Shown: positions 1 through 11,710 of the stretch, one piece after another
Position numbering within the stretch: the stretch's first letter is position 1
Layout: the number at the start of each line of letters is the position of its first letter
NCBI RefSeq assembly: GCF_007197645.1
Contig: NZ_VKGK01000001.1
Coordinates: forward strand, 62,001-126,000
Source: Shewanella hanedai
GTDB lineage: Bacteria > Pseudomonadota > Gammaproteobacteria > Enterobacterales > Shewanellaceae
DNA length: 64,000 bases
Direction of reading: 5' to 3'
Position numbers and translations under genes: made by a program
The notes under the pieces: generated by a model
What the model saw: only the letters and a program-made list of their open reading frames with translations
Told to the model about the DNA's origin: nothing
The model's database searches: none

Positions 1-1
1 T

Positions 2-790
2 GATGCGCTGAGGGATCTTATTCTCAGTGGTGTTAGCGGTGCCAAAGTGCGTTTAGGCGAAGTGGCTAGCGTTGAAGTTGAGATGGCACCACCGAATATT
101 CGTCGTGATGATGTTCAACGTCGAGTCGTAGTACAAGCAAACGTTTCTGGTCGTGACATGGGCTCTGTGGTGAATGACATTTATGCCATTATTCCTCAGG
201 CTGAATTGCCGCCAGGCTATACCGTTGTTGTCGGTGGTCAATATGAGAACCAGCAGCGCGCCCAGCAAAAGTTAATGCTAGTGGTCCCTGTCTCTATTGG
301 ATTAATCGCCTTGTTACTCTTCTTCTCATTTGGTTCGATTAAACAAGTGGGCTTGATCATGGCGAACGTACCTTTGGCGTTAATTGGTGGTGTGGTTGCC
401 CTATTTGTCAGCGGCACTTACCTGTCGGTGCCTAGCTCTATCGGCTTTATCACACTATTTGGTGTGGCGGTGCTCAACGGCGTAGTGCTGGTGGACTCGA
501 TTAATCAAAGGCGTCAGACGGCGTTAAAAGAGAAGCTTGGATCGAATGCTGGTGAAAACCTTTACACCAGTGTGTATGAAGGCACCGTTGGTCGTCTGCG
601 TCCGGTATTGATGACGGCGTTGACCTCGGCTTTAGGTCTTATCCCTATCTTGGTATCAAGTGGTGTGGGCAGTGAGATCCAGCAGCCGCTAGCAGTGGTG
701 ATCATCGGTGGTCTGTTTAGCTCGACAGCTTTGACCTTACTCGTGCTGCCAACACTTTATCGTTGGATGTACCGCAAAGAGGAAAGTTAA
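2..790 (+). CDS. CzcA-type heavy-metal RND efflux pump, C-terminal part
   Basis: Inner-membrane resistance-nodulation-division pump of the heavy-metal efflux (HME) class; such pumps form a trimer and export divalent metal ions with a membrane-fusion protein and an outer-membrane channel. Only the last about 262 residues lie in the window: the frame is open to base 2, so the gene begins upstream. Visible are the end of the porter domain (PPGYTVVVGGQYENQQ), then five hydrophobic helices. The helix motif VAVLNGVVLV and the following charged loop favour the CzcA (Co/Zn/Cd) rather than CusA (Cu/Ag) branch, but substrate is inferred. The protein ends normally (YRWMYRKEES, stop at 788-790). A hairpin and then a good intrinsic terminator follow. 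Confidence 0.9.
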   Translation, partial: DALRDLILSGVSGAKVRLGEVASVEVEMAPPNIRRDDVQRRVVVQANVSGRDMGSVVNDIYAIIPQAELPPGYTVVVGGQYENQQRAQQKLMLVVPVSIGLIALLLFFSFGSIKQVGLIMANVPLALIGGVVALFVSGTYLSVPSSIGFITLFGVAVLNGVVLVDSINQRRQTALKEKLGSNAGENLYTSVYEGTVGRLRPVLMTALTSALGLIPILVSSGVGSEIQQPLAVVIIGGLFSSTALTLLVLPTLYRWMYRKEES

Positions 791-793
791 TCG

Positions 794-827
794 ATTTCAG
801 CGGGTTGTATTTATGAACCGCTGAAAT
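794..827. repeat. Inverted repeat after the RND pump gene
   Basis: ATTTCAGCGG (794-803) and CCGCTGAAAT (818-827) form a perfect 10-bp stem with a 14-base loop four bases after the pump stop codon. There is no T-run behind it, so it may be an RNA-stabilising or processing hairpin rather than a terminator; the intrinsic terminator lies at 942-965. Confidence 0.5.
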
Positions 828-941
828 TTAACGACACCAAGGAAGGTCTTCTTCCTTGTGGAAGAGATGAGGTGCGTAGCGTTAGTCTGCCGTCGTACCT
901 TTTATTGGTTACGGTCATTGTCTCATTAAGTGATTTAGTAC

Positions 942-965
942 GCGCAGCAGGACGCTGCGCTTTTT
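942..965 (+). terminator. Rho-independent terminator of the RND operon
   Basis: GCGCAGC (942-948) pairs with GCTGCGC (954-960) over a 5-base loop and is followed at once by TTTTT. A textbook intrinsic terminator downstream of the pump gene. Confidence 0.85.
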
Positions 966-3706
<2,741 letters not shown>

Positions 3707-3717
3707 CGTTAGCTAGG

Positions 3718-3735
3718 TTATACCGATTGGTATAA
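3718..3735. repeat. Solo end of the family-1 MITE (TTATACCGATTGGTATAA)
   Basis: The sequence matches 15 of the 16 terminal bases of the elements at 19792-20220 and 49856-50121 and is itself a palindrome. No partner end in inverted orientation is nearby; a weaker match (14/16) lies in the same orientation at 4239-4254. Confidence 0.5.
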
Positions 3736-3755
3736 TCACAGGCTAAGCGTTTGGC

Positions 3756-3787
3756 AAAAGGCCATCGAATTTATCGATGGCCTTTTT
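3756..3787. terminator. Bidirectional terminator between convergent genes
   Basis: GGCCATCGA (3760-3768) pairs with TCGATGGCC (3774-3782), preceded by AAAA and followed by TTTTT. It can end both the protease transcript (+) and the small DUF gene (-). Confidence 0.85.
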
Positions 3788-3798
3788 CTTACTGAAGA

Positions 3799-4146
3799 TT
3801 ACTTTTCTAGTTGAGCTTTTGCTGCTTCAACTTTAGAGAAATCTAAGCCCAGCTCAGTTACGGCTTCTTTGATTAACGCTGGGTTTTGCATCACAAGTCC
3901 CATCAGTTGCTGTAGCTTTTCTGGTGGGATCCCTAACTGGCCAATCATGCCCATGGCCATCATTGGGTTTTCGGTCATCGCTTGGAACAACTCACTAATT
4001 TGTGTGTCACTGATGTTGTGTTCTTTTAAGATCGCAAGAATTGGGTTCATTGCACTGCCTAGTTGGGGGTTAACGTTAAGATAGGTACTGATTCTATCAT
4101 TCATCAAACTAAATGATAGCAGTTGCATCAGAATTGCGTCAGTCAT
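3799..4146 (-). CDS. Small DUF2999-like protein
   Basis: 115-residue soluble protein without signal peptide or membrane segment, apparently all helical. The segment MNPILAILKEHNISD and the end LDFSKVEAAKAQLEK resemble the DUF2999 family known from Shewanella and Vibrio; the family assignment is from memory. Function unknown. It has a methionine- and glutamine-rich middle (TENPMMAMGMIGQLGIPPEKLQ is split by IPPEK). It is a single gene converging on the protease gene, with which it shares a bidirectional terminator. Confidence 0.75.
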   Translation of the reverse strand: MTDAILMQLLSFSLMNDRISTYLNVNPQLGSAMNPILAILKEHNISDTQISELFQAMTENPMMAMGMIGQLGIPPEKLQQLMGLVMQNPALIKEAVTELGLDFSKVEAAKAQLEK

Positions 4147-4262
4147 GGACTTACTCCTACTAACTCCTCTCCTAGACTAGGTTAACTGGACTTGATGCTA
4201 GAAAGCGCATAGCTTTAGATATCGTGTTGCGCATTTTCTGATACGGATTGGTATGAACCGCT

Positions 4263-5144
4263 ATGGCTAAATGTTTATCGCTAACTTGTCTCCTTTATCT
4301 GCTGTTTATTGATTCTGTGGTTGCTGCTAATCCATGGGGGAAAGTGAGTGAACCTTTTCGCGGAGAACCCAGCGCAATAGGCAGCTATGCTAATGGCTGT
4401 TTGTCTGGTGGTGTGGCCTTGGCAAATGTTGGAGAGGGTTTTCAGGTTATTCGTACCACACGCAATCGATATTATGGCCATGCAGATCTGGTTAGCTTTA
4501 TTGAGGACTACTCATTAAAAACGAAACAAGCCGGTTTAGGTGATCTTCTTATCGGCGATATGTCGATGCCAAGAGGTGGCCATTTTACTTTCGGTCACAG
4601 GAGTCATCAAATTGGTTTGGATGTCGATATCTGGCTACGTCAAGCCGATAAAATCTTATCTCCTCAAGAACGTGAAGCTCCCCAAAGGCAAGATGTCGTC
4701 AATCGAAAAGCCTTTAAGGTCAACGTAAATTGGTCTGATGCCCATCAGAACATGATATATCTCGCCGCCATCGATAAGCGTGTTGCCCGTATCTTCGTCA
4801 ATCCAGTGATCAAACAGCAGCTTTGCGATAATCGTGACCCAAATTCTGACTGGTTACAGAAGGTGCGCCCTTGGTGGGGCCACTCTTCTCATATTCATGT
4901 CAGACTCAGTTGTCCCGAAGGGAATCAACTGTGTGAAGATCAAAAACAGCCACCTAAGGGGGATGGCTGTGATGAACTAAGCTGGTGGCAGGAGCAGATG
5001 ACAGCACCGAAAAAAGTGAAGGACACAAGCCTTACGCCTGAGGCTAAATCTAAGCCACAACCCAAGCCTAAAGCAAAACCTAAGAAAATAAAGCCTGAGC
5101 AATGTATTCCTCTTCTCGGTTCAGGCCTAGTTCAAAACGGCTGA
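4263..5144 (+). CDS. mepA: Penicillin-insensitive murein DD-endopeptidase (M74)
   Basis: Periplasmic LAS-type zinc peptidase that cuts the D-Ala-mDAP cross-links of peptidoglycan. A signal peptide covers about residues 1-22. The zinc motif HRSHQIGLDVD (H112, H115, D122) and the downstream WWGHSSHIHVR segment are the MepA signatures; conserved cysteines (CLSGG, QLC, SCPEG) match the disulfides of the family. After the catalytic core the protein has a lysine/proline-rich tail (about residues 245-280), which is not part of the fold and may bind the wall or the envelope. The ATG at 4263 has no clear Shine-Dalgarno. The gene converges on the hexosaminidase gene with only 2 bp between stop codons. 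Confidence 0.92.
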   Translation: MAKCLSLTCLLYLLFIDSVVAANPWGKVSEPFRGEPSAIGSYANGCLSGGVALANVGEGFQVIRTTRNRYYGHADLVSFIEDYSLKTKQAGLGDLLIGDMSMPRGGHFTFGHRSHQIGLDVDIWLRQADKILSPQEREAPQRQDVVNRKAFKVNVNWSDAHQNMIYLAAIDKRVARIFVNPVIKQQLCDNRDPNSDWLQKVRPWWGHSSHIHVRLSCPEGNQLCEDQKQPPKGDGCDELSWWQEQMTAPKKVKDTSLTPEAKSKPQPKPKAKPKKIKPEQCIPLLGSGLVQNG

Positions 5145-5146
5145 TT

Positions 5147-7753
5147 TCATAAGTTAAGCGTTCTGCCTTTGCGGCTCATATCTTGGCTCATAGCGCGTAT
5201 TTTTAGCGGCGATGTGACAGCTTCACCTGCTTGGTAAGGTCGCCACTCTCCGGACGTTTGCTGATATTCAACCGGGATTCCAGGAAAGAGTGTCTTGATG
5301 TCTAATATCCCTTGCTGAAGCTTGGCTCCCACAGTTGGAATACGGTAAAAGACCTTTGCCTTTTCCAGTTTCGCTAGCTCTTTGCGGCCTAATATCGAGG
5401 CAAATCGTTGCCAATCTTGCTCTCTTGCTCGTTCAGCTTCTTGGGTGAAGTGTCCTGATTGACTGAAGTAGACCTTGCCTGAGTGATCATATTCAAGTTC
5501 CCACTGGGCTTTGTGCCATGCGCGTTCTGCCAGTGCTAACAGGCGAGGGAAAAGCATGTATTGTGCTTGTCGATCACTGCGCAGCATCTCGCTCCAGAGG
5601 TGAGCCTGAATACCTTGGTATCTGACACCTTGGCGTAAAGGGTTTTTGGTGTCATCTGAGCGATAAGCCTGATTGTTGATATCTTTCCATAATTCAGCGT
5701 GGGCCGGTAAATTATCAGGCATAAACTCGAACACTTTTTTGCTGCTGATGTTTCTGGCTGCCCAGTGATTGCCAGGTTCTTTAGGGTGGGCCTCATAGGG
5801 GAAATCAAAGTAGGTGACCTCAGGTGTGGATATGATGGTATCCCAATCATAGTTAGCCTGTTGATGAGTGGCGACGTGCCCCTCACTGTAAAGTTGTGAC
5901 CAAGAGTTTGTTTGTACGGCTTTCGGCATTCTCTCTTTTCGTGTCTCGCCCATGCCATCGTTCCAGCCTGCCACTTTTATCTGTTTTTTGGCCAACATGG
6001 CAGAGATACGTTCAATGAAGTACCCATTTAGGCTGTGTAAACCTGCGACTTGCTCACTTTTATGACTGCGTAATCGATCACATGCCGGAGAGTCCAGCCA
6101 GGCTCCGGCGGTTTCATCTGCGCCTATATGGTAGGTCGTTAGCGGTGTTCCAGCATCTTGGTGGAGTTGCTGAACTTCATCGATAACCTTATCAATAAAC
6201 AGATAAGTGCTGTCTAAGCAGACGTTAAGGGTGTTGTCTTTGTAGTGCTGTATCGAGCTGTATTGGGTGTTATCTTCTGGCTCGACAAGCCGATAGGTGT
6301 CAGCTGTTACTTGATCGCCTTTGGCTAAATAGTGGCGATATCGAGCTTCCATCGAGTGAATAGCAGCGCGGCTATGCCCTGGCATATCCAAAGAGGGGAT
6401 AACTTGTATATGACGGGCTTTGGCGTAGGCTAGAATCTCAGTGTAATCATCGACACTGTAATAGCCGTCACTCTGGCTACTGCCAGTAATATCACTGCCA
6501 AGCTGAGGCAGTAAACAGTTATCAGGATCATTAAAGCAGCGTTTTGCGCCCACGCTTGTGAGCTCGGGAAGGCCAGGGATTTCGAGTCGCCAACCCTCAT
6601 CGTCGGCAAGGTGCAAATGAAGTTTATTCAGCTTATAGGCAGCCATCTGATCCAGCGTGCTTAAGATAAAGGCCTTCGATAAAAAGTTACGCGCGACATC
6701 AATGTGTAATCCTCTAAATGTGTACCTAGGTTGGTCATCAATTTTAAGGTAGGGGAGAGTCAGTTTTTCAGTGTCGATGAGCCCAGCTAAAGAGATGAGA
6801 CCATAGAAAGCACCAATGTCACTGTGAGATGTTATCTCTATTCCTTGTGCATCAATCTTCAGTTGATAATACTCAAGGTTACTTGGTTTTGGATGACTCA
6901 CGTTAGGTCGAGAATGCGTTGATTCGGCACTTTCATTGGGCAAGACGTTCACTGAAACAGGTAGACCTTTAGTTTTGGTCGACACACCAAGTAGATTAAG
7001 TCTATTGATTACTGGGGTGAGTGACCGCTTACTTACTCCGTTTATTGTTAATGTTATTCCCAATGATAGATCGACCGTAGAGTGACCCTCTGTCACCACC
7101 AATGAAGTGGGTTGAGGAATGAGTTGAGCGCTGATATCGATACTGTCTGGTACAGAGTTAATCTGCTGATAGAGGGAGTCCGAATTAGCCCATTGGGTGT
7201 TGTCGTTCTTGTTTACTCTGAACTGCTTATTTTTATCGGTAAAAGGAAGAAGATAAGGCTGAAGCTCTAGGCCTGTTTCAGGATCTATTTTGGTTCTGGT
7301 GCTGTCGATCACCTGAGCTTCACTTCCTTGAACGTGAACGAAGAAATTGGGCATGAATTCAGAACGGGTGATCTGGCTTCCTTGGCTGTAAAAAGTAAGT
7401 TCATACTCTGAGTTGGCGGTTAAGGTGGTGAACTTATCTGTTGGGGTAATTCGGTGTAGATCGCCATTAATATGTTGGATATCGAACAGTGAAGATTCAT
7501 TGAGGATCACTGGCGTAAGCTGGCTGAAGTAGATACTCCAATCTTGTAGATTTAAGGTCTGAGGCGTCGTTAAACGAATTCGAGAGTAGTAGCACTTATC
7601 TTGATCTTGAGGACAATGCTGCGGTAAAGAGTTTACTAGCTCATAACTGACTTGAAGCTGCTGTGCAAAGTCCGTTACTTGGTGTTGTTGGCTCTGTGCT
7701 TGGGCACTGGCCGATAACATGGCCAGCAAACTGGTCACTATGATCTTTCTCAT
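5147..7753 (-). CDS. hex: Beta-N-acetylhexosaminidase, GH20 (chitobiase type)
   Basis: Periplasmic or outer-membrane exo-enzyme that removes terminal GlcNAc from chitobiose and longer chito-oligosaccharides. Signal peptide about 1-19 (cleavage near AQAQS). Domains in order: N-terminal carbohydrate-binding CHB/HEX domain (about 25-185), GH20b domain (about 205-345), GH20 barrel (about 345-770) and a C-terminal Ig-like part. The catalytic pair D546-E547 sits in HIGADE, as in all substrate-assisted GH20 enzymes. 868 residues is usual for bacterial chitobiases. It is the last gene of the MFS-ROK-hex operon (61-base gap to the kinase), so it supplies the monosaccharide that the two upstream products import and phosphorylate. 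Confidence 0.94.
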   Translation of the reverse strand: MRKIIVTSLLAMLSASAQAQSQQHQVTDFAQQLQVSYELVNSLPQHCPQDQDKCYYSRIRLTTPQTLNLQDWSIYFSQLTPVILNESSLFDIQHINGDLHRITPTDKFTTLTANSEYELTFYSQGSQITRSEFMPNFFVHVQGSEAQVIDSTRTKIDPETGLELQPYLLPFTDKNKQFRVNKNDNTQWANSDSLYQQINSVPDSIDISAQLIPQPTSLVVTEGHSTVDLSLGITLTINGVSKRSLTPVINRLNLLGVSTKTKGLPVSVNVLPNESAESTHSRPNVSHPKPSNLEYYQLKIDAQGIEITSHSDIGAFYGLISLAGLIDTEKLTLPYLKIDDQPRYTFRGLHIDVARNFLSKAFILSTLDQMAAYKLNKLHLHLADDEGWRLEIPGLPELTSVGAKRCFNDPDNCLLPQLGSDITGSSQSDGYYSVDDYTEILAYAKARHIQVIPSLDMPGHSRAAIHSMEARYRHYLAKGDQVTADTYRLVEPEDNTQYSSIQHYKDNTLNVCLDSTYLFIDKVIDEVQQLHQDAGTPLTTYHIGADETAGAWLDSPACDRLRSHKSEQVAGLHSLNGYFIERISAMLAKKQIKVAGWNDGMGETRKERMPKAVQTNSWSQLYSEGHVATHQQANYDWDTIISTPEVTYFDFPYEAHPKEPGNHWAARNISSKKVFEFMPDNLPAHAELWKDINNQAYRSDDTKNPLRQGVRYQGIQAHLWSEMLRSDRQAQYMLFPRLLALAERAWHKAQWELEYDHSGKVYFSQSGHFTQEAERAREQDWQRFASILGRKELAKLEKAKVFYRIPTVGAKLQQGILDIKTLFPGIPVEYQQTSGEWRPYQAGEAVTSPLKIRAMSQDMSRKGRTLNL

Positions 7754-7814
7754 ATTTGTCTTCCTCTTTTTATTGTTATGGACGTTTCAAGAGAACTGGC
7801 TCGATTTTAGATGC

Positions 7815-8699
7815 CTACTTTACTGCGCTCATCACCCACTCGTGTTTATGAGGATGGGCATTAAGGTGCAACTGGGCAGCACCTAGTAAAGCGCTGTCTT
7901 TATTATTCGAAGGTATAATGGTCAGGTTTTCAATAACCTTGCGGTAGGGAAAGCTCGCCAATCCCTGCCAAAGCCCCTCTTTAAAAAGATCAAATGAGTG
8001 AGCGACAGAGCCGCCAATGACGATGATTTGGGGATCGAGAATGAGAAGAAGGTGACTGATTGCATGAGCCAAGTGATGGCCAAATTGATGATAAGCTTGA
8101 ACAGCGTTTGCTTCACCAGCTCTTGCTTGTGTGGCAAGTTCAGCCCCTGAAGCCCCTATGTGTATGTCGAAAAATCGCCCAGAGCAGTATTCATCTAATG
8201 TTGAGGTAAGGTAATTGATCTCACCAACTTCACCAGCACTGCAATTGTGCCCTTGATAAAGCGCGTTGTTGATAATAAAACCAGCGCCAACCCCAGTGCC
8301 TAAACACAAGCCTATTATGTCATTATAGCCTTGGCCAACACCGAATTTATGCTCTCCAGCGGTAAAGCAATTGACGTCATTATTGATATAAACATCGAGC
8401 GAGTATCGCCGTTCAAGGGCTTGTTTTAACGCAAACTCTTTCCATGCGGGAATATTAACTGCGTCATACACCACCCCTAGCTGAGTATCTACAATACAAG
8501 GTACGCCAACACAGATTGCTGTTGTACTTTGAATTAAAAAATAATCAATGCAGTCAATAATAAAAGATTCAATCTCACTCAAGCTTGCATCTGCACAAAA
8601 CTCGAATGAATGTGAACACTCAATTATACCGTCAACGTAACGGCCTGCATTGATCTTAGTGCCACCAATATCGAGAGTGACAATAGAAGGAAAACTCAT
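7815..8699 (-). CDS. ROK-family N-acetylglucosamine kinase-like protein, zinc loop missing
   Basis: Cytoplasmic sugar kinase of the ROK family, probably making GlcNAc-6-phosphate. Seen: the first phosphate loop (TLDIGGTKINAG, residues 8-19), the catalytic aspartate in NNDVN, and the second phosphate motif (LGTGVGAGF). Unusual: the ROK zinc site is absent. Where family members read GEIGH, this one has GEVGE, and the CxCGxxGC loop is deleted so that the sequence jumps to EYCSGRFF, which matches the helix after the loop. Context (operon with GH20 and a sugar MFS) argues for GlcNAc; a glucokinase or N-acetylmannosamine specificity cannot be excluded. Stop and start are spaced 61 and 81 bases from its neighbours. 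Confidence 0.85.
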   Translation of the reverse strand: MSFPSIVTLDIGGTKINAGRYVDGIIECSHSFEFCADASLSEIESFIIDCIDYFLIQSTTAICVGVPCIVDTQLGVVYDAVNIPAWKEFALKQALERRYSLDVYINNDVNCFTAGEHKFGVGQGYNDIIGLCLGTGVGAGFIINNALYQGHNCSAGEVGEINYLTSTLDEYCSGRFFDIHIGASGAELATQARAGEANAVQAYHQFGHHLAHAISHLLLILDPQIIVIGGSVAHSFDLFKEGLWQGLASFPYRKVIENLTIIPSNNKDSALLGAAQLHLNAHPHKHEWVMSAVK

Positions 8700-8780
8700 A
8701 TTAAACCTAGACGTTATTCTGCTTTTAAATGGCAGATTAATTAAGATGGTTGCTCGTGTTTATAAACAACTCGTTAATTT

Positions 8781-10061
8781 TTATAAACTACTTGTTTGAG
8801 CCGTTTCTCGTTTGCTGTTCTTAAACAGGTTAATTGTTTTATTGTTAATCAGTGGCTTTGCCCAAAAACCCACGCTGAGTATATAAAACAGCGTGATATA
8901 AACGACGATCATGCCTAAACGGAGATCGCCGGATATGTCAGCGATGACGCCTATGATGGGGGAGGCGAGTCCGCCGCCAATAATCCCGGTACACAGAATG
9001 CCTGCCACCGAACCATGGTGCTTCGCTACTGAATTAAGCGCGAGTGAGAAGATCACTGACCACATAACTGAGAGGAAAAAGCCGACTAATGGGAATGCAA
9101 TTAATGCGAGTTGGGTATTGCCAAATAGCGCCACTGTGAGCGAAATAATAGCGCTCATTGAGAAGATTTTTAATACAAGTCTGCTGTCTAGAAACTTAAC
9201 CAATACCAGACCAAGCACACAGCCAAGGGTTAACATCAACCAAAACTGACTTAATACGCCAGCTCCCTCAGTGAGCGGATCTAAACCATGATAGCGTTGG
9301 AGAAATAACGAGATGAAATTGGCCACACCTTGCTCTGCTCCCACATAGGCAGCAATCGCAATAAAGAAAAGTAAGATTTTCTTATCTTTAAACAGCGTTA
9401 TATACACTTTTACGGCGCCGACCGATTCGGTGTCTTTGCGGTTTACTTTAGGGAATTTAAGCAAGGTGATCAGCATGAGCATCATCAACGAGATGAGGGC
9501 GAATATCCAATACATGGATACCCAAGTCATATTGGCAGGAACAAGTGTCTGAAGCGTGCTGATTAACAGGTTGTCGCTCTCAGGTTGTTCAATGGCAAGC
9601 ACGACTTTGCTGTAAACCAAAGGGCTAAGGGCACCGGCGGCACCAAAGAGAAGTTGACCACAAACTGAGTAGAAGGCGAAATGTTCCTCACCGCCAACCA
9701 CCCGCAATAGAGGATTAATCGCAACTTGCAGCATGGCCATTCCGGTTCCTATTAAGAATAGTGAGAACATGGCCATGTAGAAATTTGGCGATATCGCGAA
9801 TATAGATGAGCCTAAGGCAGCCATCATAAATGCCATAAAGAGTACTGGTTTTTCACTCAATCTATCGACTAGCATTCCCGAGGGGATAGACATAACCCCA
9901 TAGGCCGCAAAAAATGAAAAAGGCAGAAAACCGGCTATCGCTAGGCTTAAATTAAAGTCAGCGACCAACGAGGGGAAAAGAGGGCCAAGTATATTAGTGA
10001 TAAATGACACTACAAAGAATGTCAGTAACACTAAGGCCAAAATCAGCTTATTTCTATTCAT
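8781..10061 (-). CDS. Sugar MFS transporter of the FucP/NagP type
   Basis: Inner-membrane proton-coupled sugar symporter, 426 residues, about 12 hydrophobic helices. The first helix motif NILGPLFPSLVADFNL and the MFS loop motif MLVDRLSEKP between helices 2 and 3 are clear; the segment MLQVAINPLLR is typical of the FucP/NagP group. In Shewanella the GlcNAc permease NagP belongs to this group (established for the genus), and the operon with a ROK kinase and GH20 enzyme supports GlcNAc here. It is the first gene of the operon. The upstream region carries a TGGTGT/ACACCA inverted repeat at 10111-10131 that could be an operator. Confidence 0.88.
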   Translation of the reverse strand: MNRNKLILALVLLTFFVVSFITNILGPLFPSLVADFNLSLAIAGFLPFSFFAAYGVMSIPSGMLVDRLSEKPVLFMAFMMAALGSSIFAISPNFYMAMFSLFLIGTGMAMLQVAINPLLRVVGGEEHFAFYSVCGQLLFGAAGALSPLVYSKVVLAIEQPESDNLLISTLQTLVPANMTWVSMYWIFALISLMMLMLITLLKFPKVNRKDTESVGAVKVYITLFKDKKILLFFIAIAAYVGAEQGVANFISLFLQRYHGLDPLTEGAGVLSQFWLMLTLGCVLGLVLVKFLDSRLVLKIFSMSAIISLTVALFGNTQLALIAFPLVGFFLSVMWSVIFSLALNSVAKHHGSVAGILCTGIIGGGLASPIIGVIADISGDLRLGMIVVYITLFYILSVGFWAKPLINNKTINLFKNSKRETAQTSSL

Positions 10062-10110
10062 CTTTCAGCATCCTTTGCTCATGTAATATAGAGAGTATTA
10101 ATTAGGTGTT

Positions 10111-10131
10111 TGGTGTCGATCTATAACACCA
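10111..10131. promoter_or_regulatory. Possible operator upstream of the sugar MFS operon
   Basis: TGGTGT and ACACCA are inverted around nine bases, about 50 bases before the MFS start codon. The size fits a dimeric repressor site, but the arms are short and no factor is recognised. Confidence 0.3.
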
Positions 10132-10339
10132 TATTAATAATTGGAGTGACGTGCCTGTTCTCAAAATTATATTTGTGGATATATATTGCCTGTCTTTAAT
10201 GTGTGTTGAGATACTAAGCTATCAAATGTTGATACTATTCAATCTCTGTTAATTTTTACTGAATGGGTATTTTATTAATCATCGTTCTCTTAAATCTTCA
10301 TCTTTTAAAAATAATTATTTGTTAAAAGGTAATAGATTA
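10132..10339. other. AT-rich spacer upstream of the MFS operon
   Basis: Part of the 374-base gap between the deacetylase and MFS genes. It is AT-rich with no open frame of note and should hold the promoter of the MFS-kinase-hexosaminidase operon. Beyond the operator candidate next to it and the deacetylase terminator, nothing was recognised. Confidence 0.4.
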
Positions 10340-10372
10340 AAAAGGTCAGCAGTATGGCTGCTGACCTTTTAT
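10340..10372 (-). terminator. Terminator of the deacetylase gene
   Basis: AAAAGGTCAGCAG (10340-10352) and CTGCTGACCTTTT (10358-10370) give a 13-bp stem with a 5-base loop. On the minus strand the stem is followed by TTTTTAATC, so it ends the deacetylase transcript 66 bases after its stop codon and insulates the operon behind it. Confidence 0.85.
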
Positions 10373-10435
10373 GCAAGTCTTACTTAATATGAATATATAA
10401 AGTGAGCTCAACAGTTCAAGCTTTTAAGGGGGAGA

Positions 10436-11710
10436 TTAGTTTGCGATAAAAAGTGTATCGCTAACATTCGGTGTCCACAGTGCTTGTGAAACATGATCGG
10501 TAATGATGGTGTATTCCACTCCCATATACGTGACCGAATCACCAGCCTGATAGCTGACATTTTCAGTCCAAACAGAGCTTGGAGTGCTCTTTAACCAAAG
10601 GTTTGAATTGGCTGTTGGCGCCCAGTTATCTTGTGATGTATGCGCTGATACTGCTTTAAATACCGCATTGTTATAGGTGACATAATCACCCGCTTGATAG
10701 CTGTTTTCGCTTAACCATTGTGGTGCGTAGTTGTCCATCGTATCGAATTGGTAGCCAGCTTCATGTGCTAACTCGATAAACTTAGCAAGTTTTGGCAGGT
10801 TCAAGGTTGCCCCTTGTCCACGCTTAGCATCTTCGAACAAAAAGTCATGGGTCAAGATAATCACTTTGTCGGCGTGCAGCGAGTCGCCACATGGGAACGT
10901 TTGTGTCTTGGAGTTAACTGGATTTATCGAGATTGGCGCACAGGCATTCAGAGCAGAATCGACATAGGTTAAGAAGACATCAGCTTCGGTGAGGCTGTTC
11001 GCAGGGTATGCAATCCCCCAGTTTTCTGGAGCCCAATCAAGATCCCAACCGTGAATTAGGTACTGTTTGTCGGCGAGAATATTGGAGACTTCAATGCCTG
11101 CTTTTGAACTGTTTGATGGGTTATTAGCATCACATACATAGCCAGATTCCCAAGGCTTGAAATCGTCTGAGGTGGCACATAGACCATCACCTTTTAGCTC
11201 GCCGCTTGAACGCCAGCCGTTGGTGTAAGGGAGTCGAGCTAAACTGGCTGCCTTGTAGTTAGGGTAGCTTTGAATATTGGGAATATAAGATTCCAACACC
11301 GTCAGGTTTTTACTGAACATGGAGGCATCGAAAACCGGATCTTGGTATGAGTTAATTTGGTGATCGCCAGTTGCATTGCACTCCGCGCCACTTGTTGGGC
11401 CAAACTCATCGACACAGTTATGTACCATATGGTCGTAGCTGTGGTTACCGATGACATGTCCGCTTTTTAGGGCTTGAATTAATGAAGCGAGTGCAAGATC
11501 TTCATTTTCATCGGCTATTCCGTCCAGATGCCAAGCATTGATGTAGAAAGTGGCTTTAATGCCTGCGTTATCTAAGGTGTCAATGAGTGCTGGGGTGGCA
11601 TTCATTGGGCCGTCATCGAAAGTTAAGTAAATGGTTTTATCATTCGCTTGTGCATATGAGATAGAAGCAAACGCCAATGTGAGTGCGCAGGTAAGTGATG
11701 TTAATTTCAC
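10436..11710 (-). CDS. Chitin-oligosaccharide deacetylase (CE4) with two C-terminal chitin-binding domains
   Basis: Secreted NodB-type deacetylase. Signal peptide about residues 1-22 (ending SYAQA). The CE4 metal and catalytic motifs are TFDDGP (30-35) and HSYDH (H90, H94). Two CBM5/12-like modules follow: about 335-375 (SYQAGDYVTYNNAVFKA) and about 380-420 (SYQAGDSVTYMGVEY), both with the usual aromatic residues. Length and layout match the Vibrio chitin-disaccharide deacetylase, which makes GlcNAc-GlcN, a known inducer of chitinase genes in vibrios (established knowledge); that role here is inferred. Divergent from the TonB receptor gene; the shared 357-base region holds repeated GATAGATA motifs. 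Confidence 0.9.
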   Translation of the reverse strand: MKLTSLTCALTLAFASISYAQANDKTIYLTFDDGPMNATPALIDTLDNAGIKATFYINAWHLDGIADENEDLALASLIQALKSGHVIGNHSYDHMVHNCVDEFGPTSGAECNATGDHQINSYQDPVFDASMFSKNLTVLESYIPNIQSYPNYKAASLARLPYTNGWRSSGELKGDGLCATSDDFKPWESGYVCDANNPSNSSKAGIEVSNILADKQYLIHGWDLDWAPENWGIAYPANSLTEADVFLTYVDSALNACAPISINPVNSKTQTFPCGDSLHADKVIILTHDFLFEDAKRGQGATLNLPKLAKFIELAHEAGYQFDTMDNYAPQWLSENSYQAGDYVTYNNAVFKAVSAHTSQDNWAPTANSNLWLKSTPSSVWTENVSYQAGDSVTYMGVEYTIITDHVSQALWTPNVSDTLFIAN

